This document shows positions 9,401 to 17,792 of a stretch of 64,000 nt of DNA, piece after piece. Position 1 is the stretch's first letter. Each line of letters begins with the position of its first letter. The stretch comes from Planctomicrobium piriforme (GTDB lineage: Bacteria > Planctomycetota > Planctomycetia > Planctomycetales > Planctomycetaceae), in the NCBI RefSeq assembly GCF_900113665.1, contig NZ_FOQD01000003.1, positions 186,001 to 250,000 of the forward strand. Direction: 5' to 3'. A model generated the notes under the pieces. The model saw nothing but the letters and a program-made list of their open reading frames with translations, did not search any database and was not told where the DNA came from. A program made the translations under genes and the position numbers.

Positions 9401-9469
9401 GCCGCGCGACTGCTGGGCATTCCGCGCAGCACGTTCTTCAGCAAGCTCAAGAAACACGGTTTGGGCTGA
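6410..9469 (+). CDS. Membrane-anchored sigma-54-dependent transcriptional activator (PDZ-like, multi-TM, GAF, AAA+, Fis HTH)
   Basis: A 1019-residue protein. It has a first TM helix at about 9-28 and a small extracytoplasmic PDZ-like segment (about 45-130). Several TM helices span about 170-470, followed by a GAF-like domain at about 505-645. The sigma-54 AAA+ domain has Walker A GESGTGKE at 722-729, a GAFTGA-loop variant GAFTDA at 769-774 and Walker B LFLDEIGD. The C-terminal Fis-type helix-turn-helix (GGNKAEAARLLGIPRST) lies at about 985-1010. Proteins of this class remodel RNA polymerase-sigma-54 at -24/-12 promoters. A membrane sensor fused directly to an activator without a separate kinase is unusual. 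No clear -24/-12 site was found in nearby spacers, so its targets are unknown. Confidence 0.88.
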   Translation: MNGSGLQRWAISALAALAVLYCLVVLWYVPTQFSLPLGCLLTNTESEGTPPRGLEIRDVSLLKGLDGKIRGITPEVGDHIIAAAGRPIRSFADWVRLHRDLRSWKIDSAARISFGKDPTEDSALSNLAVFEYPDKSRVVVVWFLRPGSPKPLQACLPLVGQPIFSVSATLLWFVLELCVLIMGAVAYWNRPFDQPLRTFVALSALTLVAFVGGSHWWLIAGNPWLTIIFSVAGTLLPAVLLHFFLVYPYPVSWYADNQPASTRLLYLIPGLAAAGLSVMILATSILSGEHGNGPFAQTIARLTGETAAAIVPRLRSSIYLVFGIGVTYFLLSLLAIRRSLQVARNPFERNQVRSLLWAALAATALITYTMYLAVTDQVEFALGAARLPMFGASLAFMLAYAIGIARYKLLLIDQVVSKGAWYYFASAGLALIFSALIAIGAMHALHQDLSLFGQTAPLILVLMTAVLILIWVRDSLQRNLDRRFFSEKYQLDKALNRMNRVVSSVLEPEAVADSLLTSCQEILQVQHVTLYLRKGVRMDFRMFTARGRGDLPQQITLDAEVFESLTQDLVLQRVAHSATPAQQLLRTLKSEVIYGLEMQGQLGGLLALGAKPNNLHFSAEDLAFVGAMGRISGVALHCATVQQDVTRLNQDLQLKLGKIEDQERKLSVLQNELATLSKLPTPSAVETEFRREGIRGNSPAILSVLETVRKVASSESSVLIRGESGTGKELLARSIHENSPRRNGPLVAVHCAALSPTLLESELFGHVKGAFTDARQDKPGRFQLANGGTLFLDEIGDISLDVQVKLLRVLQERVFEPVGSTQTVPADVRIVTATHRNLEQLIASGRFREDLFYRLNVISITLPPLRDRQEDLYELAVHFLRRSSAKSSKSVLHINDEAMKCLHNYHWQGNIRELENVIERAVVLAEGTSIRVEDLPVEIREAPPWPQASGESPRPAVESLVSRTGQLAVRRKSLNKQDDERRALVAALDECGGNKAEAARLLGIPRSTFFSKLKKHGLG

Positions 9470-9765
9470 TCTTTCACGCCGATTTGAACGAGGGCGGGTG
9501 ATTTCTCGTCCCGAATCTTGAGAGTTGGACTCCTCAGAAAGACCGGTCGGGCCGAGGGCAAGGCCAGATTCGGCGTTCTCATCCGGAGCAAAACTCGCGA
9601 ACTCGGGCAAGCAGGGTTTGAAGTCCGGGCCAACTCCGACAAGAATACCGGAGCGCCTTGAACTTGCCCGGCGAAAGCGTGTCCCGCTTTCGGCCTGCCA
9701 GGATCATGCCCCCTACATCCATCCCTTCCAGCCGGGTTGAGCTGGGCCTCCGGAGCTGTCTACTT

Positions 9766-12516
9766 ATGAGCGGAACGAATCCCTTCGGCGCTGAATCGAC
9801 TCTGAAAACACTGGCCGGCGATTTCAAAATCCATCGCCTCGAAAAACTGACTGAAATGGGTCTGGGCGATGTTTCCCGACTCCCCTTTTCGATTCGCGTG
9901 CTGCTGGAATCGGCCCTCCGCTGCTGCGACGGCTACATCGTCAGCGAGCAGGACGTGAAAAACGTTCTGAACTGGCGTCCCAAGCAGGCCGAGCCGACGG
10001 AAATTCCGTTCATGCCGGGCCGCGTGGTGTTGCAGGACTTCACCGGCGTGCCGGCGGTCGTCGACCTGGCGGCGCTGCGTGCGGCCATGGTCCGCATGGG
10101 GGGCGATCCGAAGAAGATCAATCCGCTGGTCCCCTGCGACCTCGTCATCGACCACAGCGTGCAGGTCGACGCGTTCGCGTCCGATGGGGCGTTACAGGAA
10201 AACCTGGACCTCGAATTTGAACGAAATCAGGAACGCTATCAGTTCCTCAAGTGGGGCCAGAAGGCGTTTCAGAACTTTCGCGTCGTCCCGCCGGCGACCG
10301 GCATTGTGCATCAGGTGAACCTCGAATATCTGGCCGGCGCGGTGCTCGCCCGTGACGGCGTCGCCTTCCCGGATTCGCTCGTCGGCACCGATTCGCATAC
10401 GACCATGATCAACGGCCTCGGGGTCGTGGGCTGGGGCGTGGGGGGGATCGAAGCCGAAGCAGTCATGCTCGGGCAGCCGATTTACATGCTGCTGCCGGAA
10501 GTGGTCGGTTTCAAACTCAAGGGAGAACTGCCGGAAGGGGCCACCGCCACCGACCTGGTGCTGACGGCGACGCAAATGCTGCGTCGGCACGGCGTGGTCG
10601 GCAAGTTCGTCGAGTTCTACGGACCGGGCCTGGCGAGCATGTCGCTTCCTGATCGTGCGACGATTGCCAACATGGCCCCGGAATACGGCGCCACGATGGG
10701 CTTCTTCCCCGTCGACGACGAAACGCTGCGTTACCTCGAACGGACCGGCCGTTCGAAAGAGCAGATCGACCTCGTCGAGAAGTACTACAAGGCCCAAGGC
10801 ATGTTCCGCACGGCGGAATCGCCCGAGCCTGAGTTCAGCACCACGATGGAACTCGATCTCGCCTGCATCGAACCCTCGATGGCCGGCCCCAAGCGTCCGC
10901 AAGACCGCATTCTGCTGACCGGCATGAAAGCCCAGTGGGAGCAGGATCTGTCGAGTACGTTCGGCAAGTTGACCAACACCGCCGATTCGACTCCCGCCAG
11001 CATGGCCGACGAAGGCGGGCTGGCCGCCGCGACGGTCGTTGCGAATGATCCCGGACTCGATGGCGTCCCGGTTGAGTATGCAGGCGAAGCCTTCAAGCTG
11101 AAACATGGCGCGGTGGTCATCGCGGCCATCACCAGTTGCACGAATACCAGCAATCCGAGCGTGATGATTGCCGCTGGCCTGGTCGCTCGTAACGCCGTCA
11201 AGAAGGGTCTCATTCGCCAGCCGTGGGTGAAGTCGTCGCTCGCGCCGGGGAGTCGCGTGGTGACCGATTATCTCCTTCGCGCGGGTTTGACCTCGTCGCT
11301 CGACGCCTTGGGCTTCCAGCTCGTGGGCTACGGCTGCACCACCTGCATCGGCAATAGCGGTCCCTTGCCCGATCCCATTGCCGACGCCGTCAGCAAGAAC
11401 GACCTGGTCGTCTGCTCGGTCCTCTCCGGCAACCGCAACTTCGAAGGCCGCGTGAATCCGCATGTGAAAGCGAATTACCTCGCGAGCCCGCCGCTGGTGG
11501 TGGCCTATGCCATCGCCGGGACGACCGACATCGATCTGACCACCGAACCGATCGGCCACGACCAGGCCGGCGATCCGGTATATCTCTCTGAGCTCTGGCC
11601 GTCGCAGAAGGAAATTTCTGACACCATCGCAGCCGCCATGTCGCCTGAGATGTTCATCAATGAATACTCCAAGGCATCCCTCGGGCCTCCGGAGTGGCAG
11701 GCGATCGAAGGGGGCGAAGGGGATTTGTTCGACTGGGTCGAAAGCAGCACCTATGTGCAGGAGCCGCCGTTCTTCGTCGATATCCCGAAAGAACCGCAGC
11801 CGATCAAGGGGATCACCGGCGCTCGCGTGCTGGTCAGCGTGGGGGATTCCTGCACGACCGACCACATCAGCCCGGCCGGGGCGATCAAGAAAGATTCGCC
11901 CGCCGGCAAGTTCCTGCAGGAACACGGGGTCGCGCCGAAAGACTTCAACAGCTACGGCAGCCGTCGCGGCAACGACCGCATCATGACCCGCGGCACGTTC
12001 GCCAACATCCGTCTCCGCAATCAGGTGGCCCCCGGCACCGAAGGGGGCGTCACCAAGTATCTTCCCACGAACGAAGTGACCTCCATTTACGAAGCCTCGA
12101 TGAAGTATCAGGCCGCTGGGACGCCACTGCTGGTCCTGGCAGGCAAAGAGTACGGCACCGGGTCATCCCGCGACTGGGCCGCGAAGGGAACGCAGCAGCT
12201 CGGCATCAAGTTTGTCCTCGCTGAAAGCTACGAGCGAATTCACCGTTCCAACCTAATCGGGATGGGCGTGCTGCCGTTGCAGTTCCGGCCAGGCGAAAGC
12301 CGCGAGGCGCTCGAACTCGACGGCACCGAGATCTACGACGTGGCTCTGTCCGACGACCTCAAACCTGGCCAGGCTGTGGAAGTCTCCGCGAAGACGGCCT
12401 CAGGCGAGGAAGTCCACTTCGTCACGACCTGCCGGATCGATACGCCGGTCGAAGTCGACTACTACCGCAACGGCGGGATTCTGCACACCGTGCTGCGGAA
12501 CCTGCTGAAGAGTTAG
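9766..12516 (+). CDS. acnA: Aconitate hydratase
   Basis: This enzyme interconverts citrate and isocitrate in the TCA cycle in the cytoplasm, using a [4Fe-4S] cluster. I chose the start at 9766, which has GGAG upstream and begins MSGTNPFGAES; the frame is open further upstream but that part is unlike the family. The product is 916 residues, the normal length for AcnA/IRP-type enzymes. Visible motifs are GTDSHTTMINGLGVVGWGVG, the cluster ligands C458 (TSCTNTSNP), C524 and C527 (GYGCTTCIG), and the swivel-domain motifs SCTTDHISPAG and YGTGSSRDWAAKGT. It is monocistronic as far as can be seen. Confidence 0.97.
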   Translation: MSGTNPFGAESTLKTLAGDFKIHRLEKLTEMGLGDVSRLPFSIRVLLESALRCCDGYIVSEQDVKNVLNWRPKQAEPTEIPFMPGRVVLQDFTGVPAVVDLAALRAAMVRMGGDPKKINPLVPCDLVIDHSVQVDAFASDGALQENLDLEFERNQERYQFLKWGQKAFQNFRVVPPATGIVHQVNLEYLAGAVLARDGVAFPDSLVGTDSHTTMINGLGVVGWGVGGIEAEAVMLGQPIYMLLPEVVGFKLKGELPEGATATDLVLTATQMLRRHGVVGKFVEFYGPGLASMSLPDRATIANMAPEYGATMGFFPVDDETLRYLERTGRSKEQIDLVEKYYKAQGMFRTAESPEPEFSTTMELDLACIEPSMAGPKRPQDRILLTGMKAQWEQDLSSTFGKLTNTADSTPASMADEGGLAAATVVANDPGLDGVPVEYAGEAFKLKHGAVVIAAITSCTNTSNPSVMIAAGLVARNAVKKGLIRQPWVKSSLAPGSRVVTDYLLRAGLTSSLDALGFQLVGYGCTTCIGNSGPLPDPIADAVSKNDLVVCSVLSGNRNFEGRVNPHVKANYLASPPLVVAYAIAGTTDIDLTTEPIGHDQAGDPVYLSELWPSQKEISDTIAAAMSPEMFINEYSKASLGPPEWQAIEGGEGDLFDWVESSTYVQEPPFFVDIPKEPQPIKGITGARVLVSVGDSCTTDHISPAGAIKKDSPAGKFLQEHGVAPKDFNSYGSRRGNDRIMTRGTFANIRLRNQVAPGTEGGVTKYLPTNEVTSIYEASMKYQAAGTPLLVLAGKEYGTGSSRDWAAKGTQQLGIKFVLAESYERIHRSNLIGMGVLPLQFRPGESREALELDGTEIYDVALSDDLKPGQAVEVSAKTASGEEVHFVTTCRIDTPVEVDYYRNGGILHTVLRNLLKS

Positions 12517-12585
12517 TGTGATGCCCCAAGGCAGTTGGTGAACCTTGAGAATCACAACGGAGTCACTGACACACGGAGAAGATGT

Positions 12586-12712
12586 AACCACGAATCACAC
12601 AAATTTCACGAATTGATGCCTGGATATCGCTGCCTGGTTTTGAGAACGGACCGTGGGCGGCTGGCGCGACGTCGAGGCATCCCATTCGTGTTATTTGTCT
12701 GATTCGTGGTTC
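12586..12712. repeat. Inverted-repeat element (ACCACGAATCAxAC family)
   Basis: The left arm (AACCACGAATCACACAAAT, then CACGAATT) and right arm (CATTCGTGTTATTTGTC, GATTCGTGGTT) are reverse complements separated by about 60 unrelated bases. A second copy of the same family lies at 32873-33001. The element fills the spacer between acnA and the rhodanese gene. Confidence 0.75.
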
Positions 12713-12772
12713 AATCTATTGCCTTCTACGTGGTGATCTTTTCTGCTTTCACAGTTCCAGAAGGCCCAAGCC

Positions 12773-13114
12773 ATGTCCGGCTCACAATTCCCGCTCGAAA
12801 TTGATATCGCCGGCGTTTCGAAACTGCTGGCTCATGGTGAAGATTTCCTGTTCCTCGATTGCCGCGAGCAGTCGGAGTATGAGACCGCCCGCATCGACGG
12901 GACGACGCTGCTGCCGATGAGCGAGATTCAGGAACGGGTGGACGAACTACACCCGGCAAAAGACCAGCGGGTGGTTATTCACTGCCACCACGGCGGCCGC
13001 AGCCTGCGGGTCGCCAGATGGCTGCGCGGCCAGGGCTTCGAAAAAGCCCAAAGCATGGCCGGCGGCATCGATGCGTGGTCAGAGCAAGTCGACCCAAGCG
13101 TCCCGCGGTATTGA
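12773..13114 (+). CDS. Single-domain rhodanese-like sulfurtransferase
   Basis: A 113-residue protein forming one complete rhodanese domain: LFLDCREQSEYETARIDG near the N-terminus and the active-site loop HCHHGGRS with the catalytic Cys at residue 71. The DCREQSEYETARI pattern matches the CH2A-like rhodanese homology region. Such proteins carry a persulfide sulfur to an acceptor in the cytoplasm. It lacks a signal peptide. It converges on the small membrane-protein gene with only 10 bases between them, and no partner gene hints at the acceptor. Confidence 0.9.
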   Translation: MSGSQFPLEIDIAGVSKLLAHGEDFLFLDCREQSEYETARIDGTTLLPMSEIQERVDELHPAKDQRVVIHCHHGGRSLRVARWLRGQGFEKAQSMAGGIDAWSEQVDPSVPRY

Positions 13115-13124
13115 ACGGCAACAC

Positions 13125-13652
13125 TCACTCCACCGCAAACCATGAAACTGCTGTTGAAATGCCGAAGAGCAGCATCGTGATGCCGAACTGAATGCCAAAT
13201 GCTTTGCCCTTATTGACATCCTGGACGCCGAAATACTCGATGACGTTTCCCCGCAGCAAATACAGGTATAAAAGCAACGCCACGACCGCCCGACCGCCGA
13301 ACTTCATGTAGTAGTATTCTGCCCCGCGATCTCCGGTTCCGATCTCATCAGCGAGCATGCTAACAGTGGCCATGGCGCTCAAGTTCCTGACGATCCCGTA
13401 GACGTAATAGAACGTCGAGCACCACCAGCCCCAACGTGTTCCCAGGAACATGCCGACGCCGGACGCCAGAGTTAGTCCGGACAGAAAGTACATCCCGACG
13501 GCCAACAATCCTGGCGGTAGTCCAAGTTGATCTAACGCTGGCTGAACCCGATCAAGATTGAACGATAAATAGACGGAAGCGAAAAGCAGCCCGATCCCAC
13601 CCAGCACGTTGAGGATGCCTAGAATCCAGATTCCAGTGGGGCGATCTTGCAT
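13125..13652 (-). CDS. Four-helix integral membrane protein of unknown function
   Basis: A 175-residue protein with four predicted TM helices (about 7-28, 46-70, 115-133 and 150-172). The second helix is followed by GTRWGWW, a segment often seen in small uncharacterised planctomycete membrane proteins, and the third ends LYLYLLRGNVIEYF. I do not recognise a functional family. It lies just downstream of btaB on the same strand (42 bases), so it could be the last gene of the betaine lipid transcript. A role in lipid or membrane homeostasis would be only an inference. Confidence 0.7.
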   Translation of the reverse strand: MQDRPTGIWILGILNVLGGIGLLFASVYLSFNLDRVQPALDQLGLPPGLLAVGMYFLSGLTLASGVGMFLGTRWGWWCSTFYYVYGIVRNLSAMATVSMLADEIGTGDRGAEYYYMKFGGRAVVALLLYLYLLRGNVIEYFGVQDVNKGKAFGIQFGITMLLFGISTAVSWFAVE

Positions 13653-13694
13653 GATTCACCGGCTTCCCAATTACTGTAGAGTGCGCTCAGACCG

Positions 13695-14441
13695 TCACTC
13701 CGCGCGTTTCTTCCCGATGAACACATAGTGCGGAGCGCGCACGAACGGCAGATACGGGATCTTTCCGCGGCGCTCGCTGAGCATCACCGTCTCGAATTTG
13801 TTCTTCAAGTACGGAATGTGGTCAGGGCTGAGGAACACGTTGTCACTGCCGAACCACGGCGGCCAGAACGTTCTGGTACTCCAGCCGTGCGGCGTATGCC
13901 CGTCGCCGGGATATTTTCGGGCGACGAAGAAGTCGACGATGCCGATCGAGCCGCCTGGCTTCAGCAGGCTGTAAGCATGGTCCATCGCCCGAAACCAGTC
14001 GGGAATCATCGTCAGCGAATAGGAAAACGTGACGACGTCGACGGAACCTTCAGGCGGAACAAACGTGGTCGCGTCGTGACAGACCGGGACGACGTTCTGC
14101 CAGCCGCGGGCCTGTACGCGGGCCTGGGCCTGTTCGAGCAGCGAGGTCGACAGATCGACCAGATACATCTTCGACAGGTCATTGATGCGGGGGCCGAGAT
14201 GCTCGGCGTTTTCGCCGGTCCCGGCGCCGAGATCGACCCACACGCCACCCTGCGGGACAGGAACGCTCTGAATCATTTCCTGCCGGCTGTGGAGCATGCG
14301 GCGACGGAAGTCGTCATAGCCGTTGGCCTGACCTGAATAGAAGCTTTCGAGGCGTTCCTGATGCGTCGAACCGCTCGCACGACGGGCGACCAGATGCCAC
14401 AGGGTTTTCAGATCGTTGACGACGTTCGCCACAGTGAACAC
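13695..14441 (-). CDS. btaB: BtaB-like SAM methyltransferase (betaine lipid headgroup N-methylation)
   Basis: A 248-residue class I methyltransferase with the SAM-binding motif VDLGAGTGEN at 69-78 and the post-motif acidic residue in YLVDLS. BtaB trimethylates diacylglyceryl-homoserine to DGTS at the membrane. The assignment relies on the domain plus its place just downstream of btaA on the same strand; the segment FYSGQANGYDDFRRRML also fits the BtaB N-terminus. The 161 bases between the two genes hold an inverted-repeat element. A generic methyltransferase is possible but less likely given the neighbour. Confidence 0.82.
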   Translation of the reverse strand: MFTVANVVNDLKTLWHLVARRASGSTHQERLESFYSGQANGYDDFRRRMLHSRQEMIQSVPVPQGGVWVDLGAGTGENAEHLGPRINDLSKMYLVDLSTSLLEQAQARVQARGWQNVVPVCHDATTFVPPEGSVDVVTFSYSLTMIPDWFRAMDHAYSLLKPGGSIGIVDFFVARKYPGDGHTPHGWSTRTFWPPWFGSDNVFLSPDHIPYLKNKFETVMLSERRGKIPYLPFVRAPHYVFIGKKRAE

Positions 14442-14462
14442 ATCCGTCGGAAGGAATGAGGA

Positions 14463-14577
14463 ATGAGAGGAGTTGTCAGTCGTCAGTTCTCAGTTTGAAA
14501 AACACGAAAATGAAAACGAGTTGCGTTTTCTCAAGTGGCTTGGTCTGAACTGATGACTGACAACTGATGACTATTAA
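14463..14577. repeat. Inverted-repeat element (TCAGTTCTCAGTTGTCAGT family)
   Basis: The left arm (GTTGTCAGTCGTCAGTTCTC) and right arm (GAACTGATGACTGACAACTG) flank a centre of about 50 bases, within the btaA-btaB spacer. Related sequence occurs at 42418-42482 and 44414-44527. It could form a hairpin in the btaAB transcript and set the ratio of the two messages. Confidence 0.75.
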
Positions 14578-14602
14578 ATGAAGCTGGCTCGGAGTCAGAC
14601 CG

Positions 14603-15799
14603 TTACGTCTTCAAATCTGCGATGTAGAAGCTGCCGTAGGTGTTCACACGGTCGATCGGGTGCAGCTCCGCGGCCAGTTCGGGCTTGTAGTGGAGCAGTT
14701 CGCTCATGTGGGCTTTGCCGCCGTTCACCTGAACTTCGATAGGATCGACGAAGTCGACCGAGAGCCCGGCGCTCCGCCAGATGAGTTTGGTGTTCGGCGC
14801 AGCGTGGTCGACGATCCCCTGCCATTCCGCGGCGAGCACATCGCGATGATGGCTGTACAGCCAGTCCATGTGGTCGAGCAGAATATAGCGAGAGATCTTT
14901 CCGGGGTGGGTGTTCAGGAACCCCAGTACCGAGTCGGTATGGGTCGTCACGTTGTCGGCGACGCCCCCCTTCAGCTTCGAGAAGTTCGCTTCCTTGAGAT
15001 ACTCGGGGCAGCATTCGGGGGTGTACTGGCCGGTGAGATAGACTCGCCAGAAGTAGTTGTCTGACAGCGGCAACCGCGTGAACACGGTTTCGATCCGGTC
15101 GACGATAAACTGGGCGATGCCGCCCGGGTAGTCACGATCGAGCTGCTTGCGCTGACTGCGGGGGACGCCCAGCAGGGCCATGGTGGTGTCGCGGCGGAGC
15201 ATCCACTGAATCAGGGGACGGAACAGCGCCTCCTTCAGCTTTGCCCGCTTGTAGATTTCTTTCTGCTCTTCGACCGTTTTCGCCTCGAGAATCTCGTTGA
15301 TCGAATGGCGAATCCGGGCAACCCGATTGATGTAGCCGTTGACCATCCACGCGAACAGGCCCGAGGTGCCGCGGAAATAGAAACTGCTGCGACGGGTGCC
15401 GCCTGAGAAGAAATCGCCGTTCTGGTCCCAGAACCGCTGCGCTGCTTCCGGGAGTTCGGGACGGAGCAGTTGGGGATAAACAGTCTTCCAGCTTTTGAGC
15501 TGTCCTTTGCCGAACAGATCGAAGAACTGTTCGTAGTCCAGCTTCTTGATGCCGGCCTTTTTGAGTTCGAGCAGCGCGTTCTGCCGGAAGTTCATGTCGA
15601 CGGCGTAAACATGCTTTGAGCCCGCGAGCGCATAGTCGAGAGCGTTGCAACCGGCCGACGTAATCACCAGCACTTCGTCATCGGGTGTGAATTCCAGCGC
15701 CACTCGATCCAGACGGGGATCTTCCCAACACTGGTTGTAGACGAGGTTTTTGCCGTGAATGAGATTGAAGCAGGTGCGGCTGATGCGTTCCAGCGGCAT
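14603..15799 (-). CDS. btaA: BtaA: SAM:diacylglycerol 3-amino-3-carboxypropyltransferase
   Basis: BtaA moves the aminocarboxypropyl group of SAM onto diacylglycerol, the first step of DGTS betaine lipid synthesis. I chose the start at 15799 (MPLERISRT) because GGAG lies 7 bases upstream; the frame is open to 15907 but that part is atypical. The product is 398 residues and matches DUF3419/BtaA: YNQCWEDPRLDR at 21-32, ITSAGCNALDYAL near 46-58, the central FYFRGTSGLFAW and late LLDHMDWL segments. btaB follows downstream. DGTS replaces phospholipids under phosphate limitation in other bacteria; no Pho box could be confirmed here. Confidence 0.93.
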   Translation of the reverse strand: MPLERISRTCFNLIHGKNLVYNQCWEDPRLDRVALEFTPDDEVLVITSAGCNALDYALAGSKHVYAVDMNFRQNALLELKKAGIKKLDYEQFFDLFGKGQLKSWKTVYPQLLRPELPEAAQRFWDQNGDFFSGGTRRSSFYFRGTSGLFAWMVNGYINRVARIRHSINEILEAKTVEEQKEIYKRAKLKEALFRPLIQWMLRRDTTMALLGVPRSQRKQLDRDYPGGIAQFIVDRIETVFTRLPLSDNYFWRVYLTGQYTPECCPEYLKEANFSKLKGGVADNVTTHTDSVLGFLNTHPGKISRYILLDHMDWLYSHHRDVLAAEWQGIVDHAAPNTKLIWRSAGLSVDFVDPIEVQVNGGKAHMSELLHYKPELAAELHPIDRVNTYGSFYIADLKT

Positions 15800-16172
15800 A
15801 GTGATCTCCGTAACGCCGCCGAGCGGAGTCTCCGCACTCGCCGATGCCCCGCAGCCAGTGCGGTCTGACCGCCTGAAGGGAGAGCAATAATGCGAAAACG
15901 GTCTCACTCGACAACGTGGCTTCCAATCGCGGCGCTGAGCGCTGGCTGGAAACCGGCTGACAAAGGGGCTTGTGTGAAATGACGGGATCAGGCAGTAGCG
16001 CAGGCCCTTCGCTTGCGACGGCCATTTACCGCAGTCAAGCCGACCAGGCCAGGTCGGCGCTGTCAGCCCGTACCCCAGTCAAGATGCGAAATCGTACCGA
16101 AAACGGAACGAGTCCGATAGCGAACGCCCGGCAGATCCCGAGCGATTCAAACCTGGAGAACGACAGCGTTCT
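15800..16172. other. 373-base spacer between btaA and wbaP-like gene
   Basis: This spacer must hold the btaA promoter, read on the minus strand, and the end of the wbaP transcript. A 68-codon forward frame (15970-16176) shows no family resemblance and I do not call it. No terminator-like hairpin was found. Confidence 0.4.
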
Positions 16173-17792
16173 CTAGAAGGCGCCTTCGCGGAACAACACG
16201 GTTCGCACGGTGCGGCCGAGGATGAAGATATCCAGCCAGAGCGACCAGTTACGAACGTAGTAGGCGTCGTAGTTCACACGGTCTTCGAAGGTCGTGTGAT
16301 TGCGACCTGAGATCTGCCACAGGCCGGTGATGCCGGGACGAACCTTCTGGTAAAGCTGCAGCACATCGCCGTAGAAGCATTCCTGCTGGGCGAAGAAGGG
16401 ACGCGGCCCCACCAGGCTCATGTCGCCGATCCACACGTTCCACAACTGCGGGATTTCGTCCAGGCTCGATTTACGCAGCAGATGACCGATGCCCGGGATG
16501 ATGCGGGGATCGCGACGCAGCTTCTGGCTGACATCCCATTCCTTGCGCATTTCGGGGTTCTCGGCGAGATACTTTTCAAGAGCTTCGTCGGCGTTCAGCA
16601 CCATTGTGCGGAACTTCCAGGCACGGAACCGGCGGCCCCCTTTGCCGACGCGTTCCTGGCTGTAGAACATCGGACCCGGAGAACAGCGTTTAATGCAGAC
16701 CCAGGCGGCGAGGAACAAAGGAACCAGGAACGGCAGCAGCACCAGACAGCCGAGGCTGACGGCGAGAATATCGAAGGCGCGTTTGCAGAACTGCGAAGTT
16801 GGACTCAACAGACGTTCGCGGACATGCACGCCCAGGACGCCGCCGAGATCCTGAGTCCGGCTCCAGAGAGTCGGCATCGATTCGTAGCGGGGAACGACGA
16901 TCATGTTCGGGATCGAGCCGCAATGAGGCAGAATCTTTGCGAGAGCGGCCGGACCAGATTCCGACATCGCAATCAATGCCCAGAAGACCCGGTTTTCACT
17001 GGCGACCTGCGGGATCTCATCGAGACTTCCCAGGTATTCGGCAGAGACTTTGGCGTTGGAGCTGTTTTCGCCGCGGTCACACATGATGCCCAGCGGACGC
17101 AAACCAGAACAGCGTTTCCGACGCAAGGTATTCAGCAGTTCGACGGCGGCGTCGCCCGAGCCGATCACAATGGCCGGCTGACCCCACCAGTGGAACCCGG
17201 AGAAGAGTTCGCGAGACGTGCATCGCAACACCGGAACGAGAATCACGCTAAAGCCGGTGAGAGCGACGGTGAAGACTACTTCAGAAAGCTGGGGGACGCC
17301 GAAAGTCAGCGAAGCGACCAGCAGAATCAGGCCCGCAGTGAGCGTCCCAAGCACCATGTGCTTGAGTTCAACGATGGGATTCGCGGCGACGCCTGGATAC
17401 AGGCCCAGAAGGCCATAGACGAGGACGAAGACTGCTCCATTGGTAAGCAACTGCGTGCCGTAAGGCAGTGAGCGAACGCCGAATCCTGCAACAAGAGCCG
17501 CACAAAACGAGGCTGCAACCATCGCGATTGCCAGTCCGACGCAATCCATGATCAACAGGGGAAGACCTGTGCGCAGATTCTGGGCAAGGTTGTAGAGAAA
17601 CGGCGGAGCGTCGTAGGCGGACGCTGGGGACTGGGTGTGAACCCGACCGCTGATCGGGATGGAGACCGTCAAGTCTTTCCCTAACGCACCGGTAGAACCT
17701 TTTCCGCTCGCTTGAGCAAGTAAGGCTTCCGCGACGTTGTTCGCGTGGTTGTAGTCTGTCTTGGAGGACAGTTTCGCAGGAATCGTTGGCAT
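16173..17792 (-). CDS. WbaP-like undecaprenyl-phosphate sugar-1-phosphate transferase (EPS priming)
   Basis: A 539-residue polyisoprenyl-phosphate hexose-1-phosphate transferase. N-terminal TM helices span about 83-200, a Rossmann-like central domain (AIVIGSGDAAVELL) spans about 205-330, and a further TM helix at about 350-372 precedes the bacterial sugar transferase domain. That domain has the family signatures MFYSQERVGKGGRRFRAWKFRTM, RKSSLDEIPQLWNV, MSLVGPRP and GITGLWQISGRN. It transfers a sugar phosphate to undecaprenyl phosphate at the inner membrane, the first step of EPS assembly. The exopolysaccharide locus starts more than 30 kb away, so this is probably its detached priming enzyme (inference). 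Confidence 0.93.
   Translation of the reverse strand: MPTIPAKLSSKTDYNHANNVAEALLAQASGKGSTGALGKDLTVSIPISGRVHTQSPASAYDAPPFLYNLAQNLRTGLPLLIMDCVGLAIAMVAASFCAALVAGFGVRSLPYGTQLLTNGAVFVLVYGLLGLYPGVAANPIVELKHMVLGTLTAGLILLVASLTFGVPQLSEVVFTVALTGFSVILVPVLRCTSRELFSGFHWWGQPAIVIGSGDAAVELLNTLRRKRCSGLRPLGIMCDRGENSSNAKVSAEYLGSLDEIPQVASENRVFWALIAMSESGPAALAKILPHCGSIPNMIVVPRYESMPTLWSRTQDLGGVLGVHVRERLLSPTSQFCKRAFDILAVSLGCLVLLPFLVPLFLAAWVCIKRCSPGPMFYSQERVGKGGRRFRAWKFRTMVLNADEALEKYLAENPEMRKEWDVSQKLRRDPRIIPGIGHLLRKSSLDEIPQLWNVWIGDMSLVGPRPFFAQQECFYGDVLQLYQKVRPGITGLWQISGRNHTTFEDRVNYDAYYVRNWSLWLDIFILGRTVRTVLFREGAF

Noticed and set aside
10192..11925. 577-codon open frame antisense to acnA
   Set aside because: It is a mirror of the strongly conserved aconitase frame; its protein is rich in His, Arg and Asp without domain motifs, typical of GC-rich antisense frames.
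16482..17471. 329-codon frame antisense to the wbaP-like gene
   Set aside because: It lies wholly within the conserved sugar transferase gene and shows no family signatures.
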